This document shows, piece by piece, positions 55,495-64,000 of a DNA stretch of 64,000 nucleotides. Numbering within the stretch: position 1 is the stretch's first letter; each line of letters starts with the position of its first letter. Under the pieces are notes generated by a model. The model was not told where the DNA came from. It saw nothing but the letters and a program-made list of their open reading frames with translations, and did not search any database. A program made the translations under genes and the position numbers. Source of the DNA: Hygrophila difformis (lineage: Eukaryota > Streptophyta > Magnoliopsida > Lamiales > Acanthaceae); contig JAOANR010000006.1 of assembly GCA_030278955.1 (NCBI GenBank), positions 25,985,763-26,049,762 of the forward strand. Reading direction: 5' to 3'.

Positions 55495-55776
55495 CCAGAC
55501 TCTCGCTTTGTTACTTGTCATCGCGTGATCATGTAAACTGTCTCTCGCTTCGTAAATTACAAAGCGAGAGAGAATTCTTGTATAATCTTCAGAGAACATG
55601 GTCACGCTTTATGTTTCAACAAAGCGTAGACATCAAATTCTTTGGCATTTAGAGACAGATCAACTTTTTCATAATAATGAGAATTTGAACTTATCACCTC
55701 GCTTTATAAGTTTTACAAAGCGTAAGCGAGTATAGTTCATCTTTAATCACGCTTTGTCAAATTAGCAAAAGCGTGA
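55495..55776. repeat. Hairpin cluster between pol and the F-box cassette
   Basis: CTCTCGCTTCGTA (55542-55554) with TACAAAGCGAGAG (55558-55570), 12 pairs and one C-A mismatch; ACGCTTT (55604-55610) with AAAGCGT (55621-55627); CTCGCTT (55698-55704) with AAGCGAG (55724-55730); TCACGCTTT (55747-55755) with AAAGCGTGA (55768-55776). They are the same family as in the LTR at 42718-43055. No coding capacity. Confidence 0.75.
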
Positions 55777-55945
55777 CCTCAGAATTCGTTCATACTTTAT
55801 TTCCAAACACTTAATACTCAAAACCTGGTTGAAGATTTCCTTCTCATCCCCCTTCAATCCATCACAGCTTCATTTCTCGAGTTCCTGAAAATATACAAAA
55901 AATGAATTAGAGATAAAACATATATCAAAAGAAAAAGGGGAAATA

Positions 55946-58900
55946 CTACTCAGTTAACCTGGGTAGTATCCACCCCCTATAAATATTTTTTTTTTCAGAA
56001 AAACTAAGGATTATCCAAGTATTCAGTTTGGATTTTAAATCTTCTTGACCAATATATTCTTTAAGCCTGTGTCCATTTACAGTCTTTTCTCCTTCACTGA
56101 GCATGATTGTGACTGCTCCATTGTCATGAACAGCTACAATGGGGAATGGGCCTGTCCACCTTGATCTGAGTTTACCTGGAAATAATTTCAAACGAGAATT
56201 ATAAAGTAAAACCAATTGACCAACATAAAATTCCTTATGTTTAATTTTTGAATCATGAATTTTCTTGGTTCGATCTTTATAAATCTTGCTGCTTTCATAT
56301 ACTTCCAGTCTCAATTCTTCCAACTTAGACAGATTGAATTTCCTCTTGTCTTGTCCTGACTGAACATCCATGTTAAGCATCTTAATGGCCCAATATGCTC
56401 TATGTTCTAGCTCAACTGGAAGATGGCAAGCTTTTCCAAAAACTAATCTGTAGGGAGACATTCCTAGAGGAGTCTTGAAAGCAGTTCTGTATGCCCATAA
56501 AGCATCATCCAGTTTCTTTGACCAGTCTTTTCTTGTAATATTCACAGAAGCTTGTAAAATGTGCTTAATTTCCTTATTAGATACCTCCACCTGTCCACTT
56601 GTCTGAGGATGATATGGTGATCCAACCTTATGATGAACACCATATTGTCTCAGCAACTTCTCAAAGAGTTTATTGACAAAGTGAGATCCTCCATCAGATA
56701 TAATGGCACGAGGGGCTCCAAACCTGGTAAAAATATTCTTTTGCAGAAATTTAGTAACTTGTTTAGCTTCATTATTGGGTAAAGCCACTGCTTCTACCCA
56801 TTTTGAGACATAGTCAACAGCTACTAGAATGTAGTGATTACCAAATGATGGGGGAAAAGGTCCCATAAAATCAATTCCCCAAACATCAAATATCTCTACT
56901 TCTAAAATTCCTTTTTGAGGCATTTGTTCTCTTATTGAAATGTTTCCCAATATTTGGCATCTGTCACAAATCTTTATGAGTTTTTGGCAATCCAAAAAGA
57001 TAGTCGGCCAGAAGAAACCACAGTCTAGAACTTTTCTAGCAGTTCTAGCAGGACCATGATGGCCTCCTAGAGGATTCTCATGACACTTTCTAACAATTTG
57101 AAAACCTTCCTTCTCATGAACACAGCGCCTAATAACCTGATCGGAACAAAACTTAAATAAAAAGGGGTCATCCCAATAGTATTTCTGAATTTCTCTGAAA
57201 GATCTTGACTTCTGGTGAGAGTCTTTAAACTTTGGAATAATCTTGCAGGCTAAATAATTAGCAAAATCTGAAAACCAAGGACAATCAAATTGATGCAACT
57301 GCAAAGCATACAACTGTTCATCTGGAAATTTATCGTTTACAACTTCCTCCTTTTCTGTTTTCTCTTCCAATCTAGAAAGATGATCTGCTACTCCATTGTC
57401 TTTTCCTTTTTTGTCTTTAATAATAATGTCAAACTCTTGTAAAAGTAATACCCATCTTATCAGCCTAGGTTTGGCTTCTTGCTTTGAGAAAAGATATCTT
57501 AATGCAGAATGATCTGTGTAAACTATAGTTTGAGCTCCAATAAGATACTGTCTGAACTTGTCAAAGGCAAAAACTACAACATACATTTCCTTTTCTGTAG
57601 TGGTGTAGTTTATCTGGGCATCATTAAGAGTATGGCTAGCATAATAGATAACATGATGTTTGCCTTCTTTATGTTGCCCCAAAACTGCTCCCACTGCATT
57701 CTAGCTTCCATCACACATGAGTTCAAAAGGTAGACTCCAATCAGGAGACTAAACTATAGGTGCAGTGATAAGTTTCTCCTTCAAGGTTTTAAAAGCAGTC
57801 AAGCAATCTTCATCAAAGCTAAATACCACATCCTTATGAAGAAGATTACATAAAGGTTTTGCTATTTTAGAAAAGTCCTTAATAAACCTTCTATAAAAAC
57901 CAGCATGACCAAGAAAACTCCTTACTGCCTTGATTGTTTTAGGGGGTGGTAGATTTGCTATCACAGAAACCTTAGCTTTGTCTACTTCTATTCCTGCTCT
58001 AGATACTTTGTGTCCTAGGACAATTCCTTCCTGAACCATGAAATGACACTTCTCCCAGTTAAGAACTAAGTTAGTCTCCTCACATCTCTGCAAAATTTTT
58101 GACAGATTTTGTAAACAATCTTCAAAGTCAGTTCCATAAACGGTAAAATCATCCATAAACACTTCAATGCATTTTTCAATAAAATCAGAGAAAATACTCA
58201 TCATGCATCTTTGAAAAGTAGCAGGAGCATTACATAATCCAAAAGGCATTCTTCTATAAGCAAATGTTCCATATGGGCAAGTAAAAGTTGTTTTCTCATG
58301 ATCTTTACTAGCAATTACTATTTGATTATAACCAGAATAACCATCTAAGAAGCTGTAAAATGGTTTACCTGACAGTCTTTCTAACATTTGATCAATAAAA
58401 GGTAAAGGAAAATGATCTTTTCTTGTGGCAGTATTTAGTTTTCTATAATCAATGCAAACTCTCCAACCAGTTACCGGTCTTGTTGCTACTTCATCACCAT
58501 GTTCATTAGTCACAATAAAATCCCACCCTTTTTGGGTACAACTTGTGTTGGACTTACCCATTTACTATCAGAAATAGGATACATTATACCTGCATCAAGT
58601 AGTTTGATTACCTCCTTCTTGACAACTTCCTGCATTGGTGGATTTAGCCTCCTCTGTGGTTGTCTGGATGGTTTGTATTCATCTTCCATCAGGATCCTAT
58701 GCATACAAATGTGTGGACTGATGTCTTTGATATCTGCTATAGTCCAAGCAATTGCCTGAATATGATTTTTAAGAGTACCCACTAGAGCTTGTTCTTGTTC
58801 TTCACTCAATTTAGATGAAATTATTACCGGAAGCTTCTTTTTGTCTGCCAAAAAAGCATACTTAAGATGTTCTGGTACTACTTTAAGTTCAAGCTCTGGT

Positions 58901-60218
58901 GGATTTTCTATTGATGGAATTAATTTGCTTCGAGTTTGCACTTCCATCTTTAAATCAGTTCTTCTTTAGAAGGATCTGTTTTATCAATGTCATCCTCAGA
59001 TTGTTCTGAAGATGTCATATCCTCACTTTCTGATCCGTCCTTGATTTCACCAGTCTCAGGATCAACAAATCTAACTGCGCACAAGTAAGCAAAAGTAGCA
59101 TCTTCAGCATTTGTGAGTGGGGTGAGATTGTTCTCAATTACATTAGTGGTAAAGAGATTATAGTAATCAAAAAGATTCCCCCCCTCCATAGTACTAGAAT
59201 CTAATCCATTTCCCGCTACATTGGTTTCAAAAGCATTAAAAAGATAAGTTGCCATCTTCATCATGTCGAAAGTAACTTCCTGATCATCAACGTGAAGTTT
59301 AACTATGCCATTCTTTGCATCAATCATAGCTCCTGCAGTCACCAGGAAAGGCCTTCCTAGAATGATAGGAATTCTGACATTTTCATCGATATCAAGAATG
59401 ACAAAGTCAGCTGGAAAACAAAGGCCTCCTGTCTTTACTAGAACATCTTCAATGATCCCTTCTGGTCTGGTGCTCGATTGGTCAGCAAAGAAGAGAGTTA
59501 TATTCACTGGCCTCATCTTCCCCAAGTCCAATCGTCTGGCCATAGCAAGTGGCATTACATTGATGCTGTTTCCTAAGTCACAGAGCCCTCGCCCAGCGTC
59601 TTTACAGTTGATAATCAGGGGTAAAGTAAAACTCCCTGGATCTTCAAGCTTTGGAGGAATCCGTTGTTGAAGAACCAAGCTAGAATTCTGATTTAAGACC
59701 ACCATTTGTTGCTCTCCCGCACTTCGTTTCCCTGAAATCAATTCTTTCAGAAACTTAGCGTAAGTGGGCATTTCAGCAATTAATTCAACCAAAGGGATTG
59801 ATATTTCAATGGCCCTAATCTTTTCAAGAAATTTCTTAAATTTAATTTCTTGAAGATCATTTTTGAGTCTCCCAGGATATGGTATCCTGGGCATGTGTTC
59901 ATCCAGTGAATCCTTTTTGTTACCTGTAGAGTTAGGGATATCATTACCTCCCTCTTTTTCCTTTGGAAAGGATTGTCCTGAGACATTCTTTTCCAAACCC
60001 TTATCCTCAAGTATCTGCCTTTCTTCAAGCTGATCATCTTCTTCCATTGTCTGAACATCTTTGAACTTTTTCTGCTGTAGCAACCTATCTCGTTTCTTTT
60101 CAAATTCGAGATCAACAACTTCTTTCCCTCCCCTCAACGTAACTGCCTTACATTGTGGATTTGTTTCAGAGGAACTTGGTAGTTTTCCTTTTTCTCTTTG
60201 CTGTAATAACTTGGCCAT
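55946..60218 (-). pseudogene. Athila-2 pol: protease, RT, RNase H, integrase (broken)
   Basis: Protease frame at 60218-58950 with CDLGNSINVMP (DLG followed by N rather than the usual A). After a frame change, a linker frame (58947-58510) leads into RT. Another shift comes near 58555. RT at 58561-57749 has [30 protein letters not shown] and FMDD. Two in-frame TAG stops (57749 and about 57703) precede RNase H. The frame 57694-55946 is open for 582 codons, with RNase H ([17 protein letters not shown]), an HHCC finger ([18 protein letters not shown]) and integrase D-D-E ([24 protein letters not shown]). At least two shifts and two stops. Confidence 0.9.
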
Positions 60219-60289
60219 CTCTGTTACTGAATTTTCAACATTCTTGATTGAAGCCTGCAGTTGGTTATTCGTCTCTGTCTACTTAACAA

Positions 60290-61798
60290 TAAACTCCTTC
60301 AGAGCATATCCACCTTTAAAGGATAAGTATTATCTTGAACAACAGGATAAGGGCCTGGTGGCACTGGTTGTTGTGGAAAATTTGCAGGCATTGGTGCAAA
60401 CGGTCCAAATGGTCTATTCTGTTGATTCAATTGTTGAGGAGGTCTCTGAAGATACATTTGCTGCTGAGGATAGAATTGTTGCTGAGGACGAAACTGCTGC
60501 TGGTTCTATTGAGGCGGATTCAGGAGATGTGCATTCTGTGCATTTTGAGTGTTACCATAGCTCAAGTTTGGATGCTTGTTCTGGAATCCAGCGTAATTAC
60601 AGCTTTCATCTTGTTTGGGTGCTTCCTGAAGCTGCGGACATTGATCATTATGATGTGGCCCAGAACATATTCCACATTGATAAACTGGTTCCATGGGAGT
60701 AGGTTGAAGGATCATCATAGGTTGTTGTTGTTGATGCTGAACTTGTTGACTTGTTTGTTGAGCTAGTTGTAACTCAGCAATCTGTTTAGTGAGTGCTGCA
60801 AATTTTTCTTCATTTTTGTCTGTGTGGATAACAAGACTCTTTCTTGTAGGAGATGGTGGGTCATCATCTTGGAGGACTGCTCTGCTAGCTGTCATGGTGT
60901 CTATTGTTGACCAAGCTCTATCAAGTGGCATCTGAAGTAATTGTTCCCCTCCAGTGGCATTGATCATCATCTTCCAAGTGTGAGTAAGTCCTGTGAAAAA
61001 GATCTTCAAAAGTCTTCTTTCTGTGATACCATGATGCGGGCATCTTTTAAGCATATCAAAGAATCTGTCTCGAGCATCCTTCAAAGATTCTCCTTTTCTC
61101 ATTTTAAAACTAGAAATCTTATCTACCCATTCATCTACTTTACTTTCTGGAAAGTATTTGAGCAAGAAGTTTCTGACTAATTCTGGCCAAGTAGCCTTCT
61201 GTTGAGCATTCAATGAATCATACCATTCTTTCGCAGAACCATCCAAAGAGAATGGAAACATTGCTAGCTGAATGGTTTCTCTTGAAGCTCTACCCTTCTT
61301 AACTGTCTTACTTAGTTCAACAAACTTTTTGAGATGTAAGTGTGGATCTTCAGCACTCAACCCATAAAAAGCTCTGGAAGATGCCAAGTTTAATATACCA
61401 GGTGGTATATCAACCTCTTCATCCGTTCCAGCCAAATACTGATCAACGTTTGGTTGCCATGGTTGATATTGTTCTTCTTGAGGATTTGGAGCAGGATTAG
61501 CAAAATTAGGTGGAAAGTAATGCTGATGAACAAATTGTGGTGCAGCAGCCCTCTGTGGTGCTTGAAAATGTCCTCGAAGTGGTATGTTTTGCTGATTTTC
61601 TGGCTGTCCATTTGGTAAGTTTCCAGGTCCGTCATTTTGTCCATTGTTAGCCATTCCAGTTATCGTTGAATGATTCCCTTCTACAAGATCTCTTTGTCTC
61701 CTTCTAGCGTTCGCTCTGATCAGCCTTGCTGTTCTTTCAAGTTCACAATTAAAAGGAAGCAAAGGTTGCCTTGAAGATCGAGTTGTTCTTTCGCTCAT
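60290..61798 (-). pseudogene. Athila-2 gag (broken)
   Basis: Starts MSERTTRSSRQPLLPF at 61798. An in-frame extension to 61912 exists but begins only 13 bases from the primer site and is unlikely. The Gag capsid region is LHLKKFVELSKTVKKGRASR through MFPFSLDGSAKEWYDSLNAQ and CPHHGI. The zinc knuckle is CGICSGPHHNDQC. A TAG at 60506 falls in a Gln/Pro-rich stretch which continues in frame (QQQFRPQQQF). A frameshift (about 60315) and another TAG (about 60280) separate it from the pol frame. Confidence 0.85.
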
Positions 61799-61924
61799 AA
61801 ACTGTTGAAATTTCTCTGTGAACAAAATGAAAGAATTAATGAATTTATTTAATATAGTAAAAAGTAAATAATTACAATTAAACCAAAGAGTATCTTTAGT
61901 TCTAAAATTCATAACGCTACACCC

Positions 61925-61942
61925 TCCCCGGCAACGGCGCCA
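61925..61942 (-). other. Primer binding site of Athila-2 (tRNA-Asp type)
   Basis: On the minus strand TGGCGCCGTTGCCGGGGA, identical to that of Athila-1, directly adjoining the LTR end at 61943. Confidence 0.88.
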
Positions 61943-63616
61943 TGAAGCTTTGAGGTAAAACCCGCTGCAATGCTCCCGACAGCCTTTAAACTATAATCCC
62001 ATGGGACTGTTAAAGAGCTTGCCTAATTTTTCCTACCGAAAGCGCACGGTATCAAGCTGCAGTATTTATTTTTATTGTCGGGATCGTTCATTAGAGAGTT
62101 ACACGATAGAAGCGTTTTAATAGGATTATTTGTTTTAGAACTTGTTTCTACTCTTGATTTAAGGATGGTGTAATGATGATGACTAAGAATTAAATGCTGA
62201 ACTGTAAATGCATAAGCTGTAAGCAAAAAAAAGAAAGCAATTAAAATGATGTTGGATGATATGAAAATCTCCATGAGTTAAAGATAGTGTGGACCAAAAC
62301 AAACAAACGAAATAAGAATATGATGAGATTATCATACTTCAATGGTTAAAAACAGAATGAAAGCTCATTCAGAATAAACAAATCCTTTATGCAATTTTAA
62401 CCAAATCTTCATGTCTTAAATCACTTCCCAAGACAGGTCAATTCGGTCGTTGTGGTCGGACTCTAACTTGTGACTCAGTGTCACGACACTTTAAAGCACT
62501 GAAATCATAAGATACTGTCATCACAGGATGATCGGTCAGACTCATTCTGTGACAAAAGCTTTTAGAACTGTCACTTAATCTATCTCTTTCGGACTCAGAT
62601 TAAGCCTTCGATAACTCAGTGTCACATCTAAATCATCTTATATTCATCTGAACTTGAAATTGTTCTTTTTATTACTCTGAATCAGATTAATCTCATGACC
62701 CTATATTGGATGTCCTCTACAAGAAATGAAAAAGTGAGTATTTAAATCTATCGTCCAATGGTTTCATAAGACTTAACTCCTCAGAGTAATTCCTTCAAGT
62801 AATTGTAAGAAGTAATTGTCCTGTAAGTATATCAAGATGAGATTGCTATTCAAAATCCTTGACTTATCTAGACCACTCAGATTCATACAGATGCTTTAGC
62901 TTGAGAAATCTTTGTAAACAACTCCAAATACCCATGACTTGACTCAGGATTAGTAAGACTTAGAAAGAATATTTAATCTCCTACCCATAGCATATAGTGG
63001 AAACTATAAAGCTATGAACCCTGGAAATTAATCTTCTTAAAACTCCCACTAATTATTGGGACAAAAGATGGTTTTTGAAACATCTTTCCCTTTTAAACGA
63101 CATGTACTAAATGCCCAACTAAAGAACAAGTTTGTTCTTCATCACCCTAAGTAAATAATGATTGAGAAAACTTATATCATCATCTTTCTCAATGTACTAA
63201 TGAAAATATTAACATGAATTCCGAATATGAATTATGAATCTATATTTAAGAAGTAAGATTACTCATCATAAACAGGGAAATATCCCAAAATATCATACGT
63301 ATAAGTAGTATTTTATGTATAAAGAAACGATGAGGGTTCTGAGTCCTCTTAATAAAAATGCTAGGGTGTTTCCAAAATATAAACTGGAAATTAGACAGAA
63401 TTAGGAAATTACTTTCCTATGAAAAAGATTTGAGAAATAATTCTGCAAAATAAATGTCCAAGATAGCTCGCAGTAACTATTTTGGGTTTCAAACTATGAA
63501 CATTCCAATTTTCCGCACGCTATGTATGTACAGCGTGGAGGGAATTATTGTTCAAAGAATGTTCCTCAGATTTAGTTTATACAAAGAACTGAATGCCTCG
63601 CAATAATATCTGTAAG
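61943..63616 (-). repeat. Athila-2 5' LTR (right copy), interrupted
   Basis: Aligns with 39909-41557. It breaks off after GTAAG (63612-63616), where the Tekay-2 LTR starts. The promoter-side half is outside the window. It contains a 27-bp extra piece around 62440 relative to the left LTR. Confidence 0.88.
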
Positions 63617-64000
63617 TGTAATACCCGGAAATTTTCTAACATAAAATAAATACAATAAATAAAGAAATAAATGTAGAGGAAATGAGAAATGGAATTTAAA
63701 TTAAAAAGGAAACAAAATTCCGAGAACCCGGGAAGCCGAAGACAATTTAATCGAATAAATGGTTACACGGGGACCCGACACCGATAGACTCAATAACTCG
63801 AGTCCAAATATAAATTTAGATCTGAATAAAATTAAGATAGGAAATCGGAACCCGAAGATACCCCGAAGATCATAAAACGGGAGCATAGAAGGATAGAAGT
63901 CCGAAAGAGAGGAGGAAAAGCACGACGGATCGCACGACCCGCCCGGACCGAAGCCCAGGTGAGTTCGGCGCGGTGGCCGCGCGGTCACAAGGGGAAGGGC
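63617..64000 (+). mobile_element. Tekay-2: start of a second chromovirus LTR
   Basis: TGTAATACCC at 63617 and the following sequence match the Tekay-1 LTR from 11231 (AACATAAAATAAA, CGACGGATCGCACGACC, CCGGACCGAAG), with many substitutions. It is inserted in the Athila-2 LTR; GTAAG is the likely 5-bp target copy. A hairpin GCGCGG-TGG-CCGCGC lies at 63968-63982. Continues past the window. Confidence 0.85.

Larger units (their letters stand above)
39909..63616 (-). mobile_element. Athila-2: very long Athila-lineage element carrying F-box genes
   Basis: Minus-strand element inserted in Tat-2. From right to left: 5' LTR (61943-63616, cut by Tekay-2), tRNA-Asp primer site, gag, pol, hairpin-rich spacer, F-box cassette (49401-55273), third ORF (44303-49055), polypurine tract and 3' LTR (39909-43249). 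The left flank is GTGAA (39904-39908). The other flank is outside the window. The internal region of 18.7 kb is unusually long for Athila. The LTRs differ by a few percent by eye plus a 27-bp indel (62438-62464 region), so the insertion is fairly recent. All long ORFs nevertheless carry stops, so it may have been copied in trans. Confidence 0.9.

Noticed and set aside
55495..55776. Hairpin cluster as transcription terminators or a CRISPR array
   Set aside because: A plant nuclear context; stems differ in sequence and spacing is irregular. Neither bacterial terminators nor CRISPR apply.

Overview
The window comes from a flowering plant nuclear genome, most likely a eudicot. It holds plant-specific retrotransposon lineages (Athila, Tat with a second RNase H, Tekay-type chromovirus), a PIF/Harbinger transposon, an L1 LINE, a Helitron and a tRNA-derived SINE. 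Two small secreted cysteine-rich peptide genes and a captured piece that looks like the plant gene DEX1 sit among them. The species cannot be named from the sequence. Almost everything is transposon, nested several layers deep.

Layout. (1) 1-10371: a very young Athila-type Ty3/gypsy element on the + strand (Athila-1). Its LTRs are nearly identical and its 1877-residue gag-pol frame is uninterrupted. The window starts inside its 5' LTR, and a second primer binding site follows its 3' LTR. (2) 10372-13826: the 3' tail and 3' LTR of a Tekay-type chromovirus (Tekay-1). (3) 13827 to about 22640: the 3' part of a decayed Tat element (Tat-1), with RT, both RNases H and integrase, then an antisense multi-exon gene with a plant mobile domain, then its 3' LTR. 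(4) About 22641-37539: the only host-like segment. It is an old tandem duplication carrying two defensin-like genes on the minus strand. The left unit received a Harbinger element (22958-26976) and a SINE (27211-27380). The right unit received an L1 LINE (29297-33574) and a 3000-bp Helitron (34018-37017), which lies inside a defensin-like gene intron. (5) 37540-39908: the 5' part of a second Tat element (Tat-2), itself damaged by a remnant of another LTR. (6) 39909-63616: a very long Athila element on the minus strand (Athila-2). It was inserted into Tat-2 and has 3.3-kb LTRs and an internal region of about 18.7 kb. (7) 63617-64000: the start of a second Tekay LTR, inserted into the Athila-2 5' LTR.

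Three observations stand out. First, Athila-2 carries, between pol and its third ORF, a cassette of F-box-like genes in element orientation. They form a twice-repeated array. Three of the F-box exons join in frame to a shared 17-nt first exon. Second, the LTRs of all four families have perfect or near-perfect short hairpins upstream of a TATAAATA box. In the two Tat LTRs the hairpin abuts the TATA box, and its arm sequence has changed on both sides so that pairing is kept. The same kinds of hairpins recur inside Athila-1 pol (11-bp and 13-bp arms) and in the Athila-2 spacer. Third, sequences like the polypurine tract are present in extra copies inside both Athila elements and next to Tekay-1.

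No ordinary housekeeping gene, rRNA gene, true tRNA gene or CRISPR array was seen.
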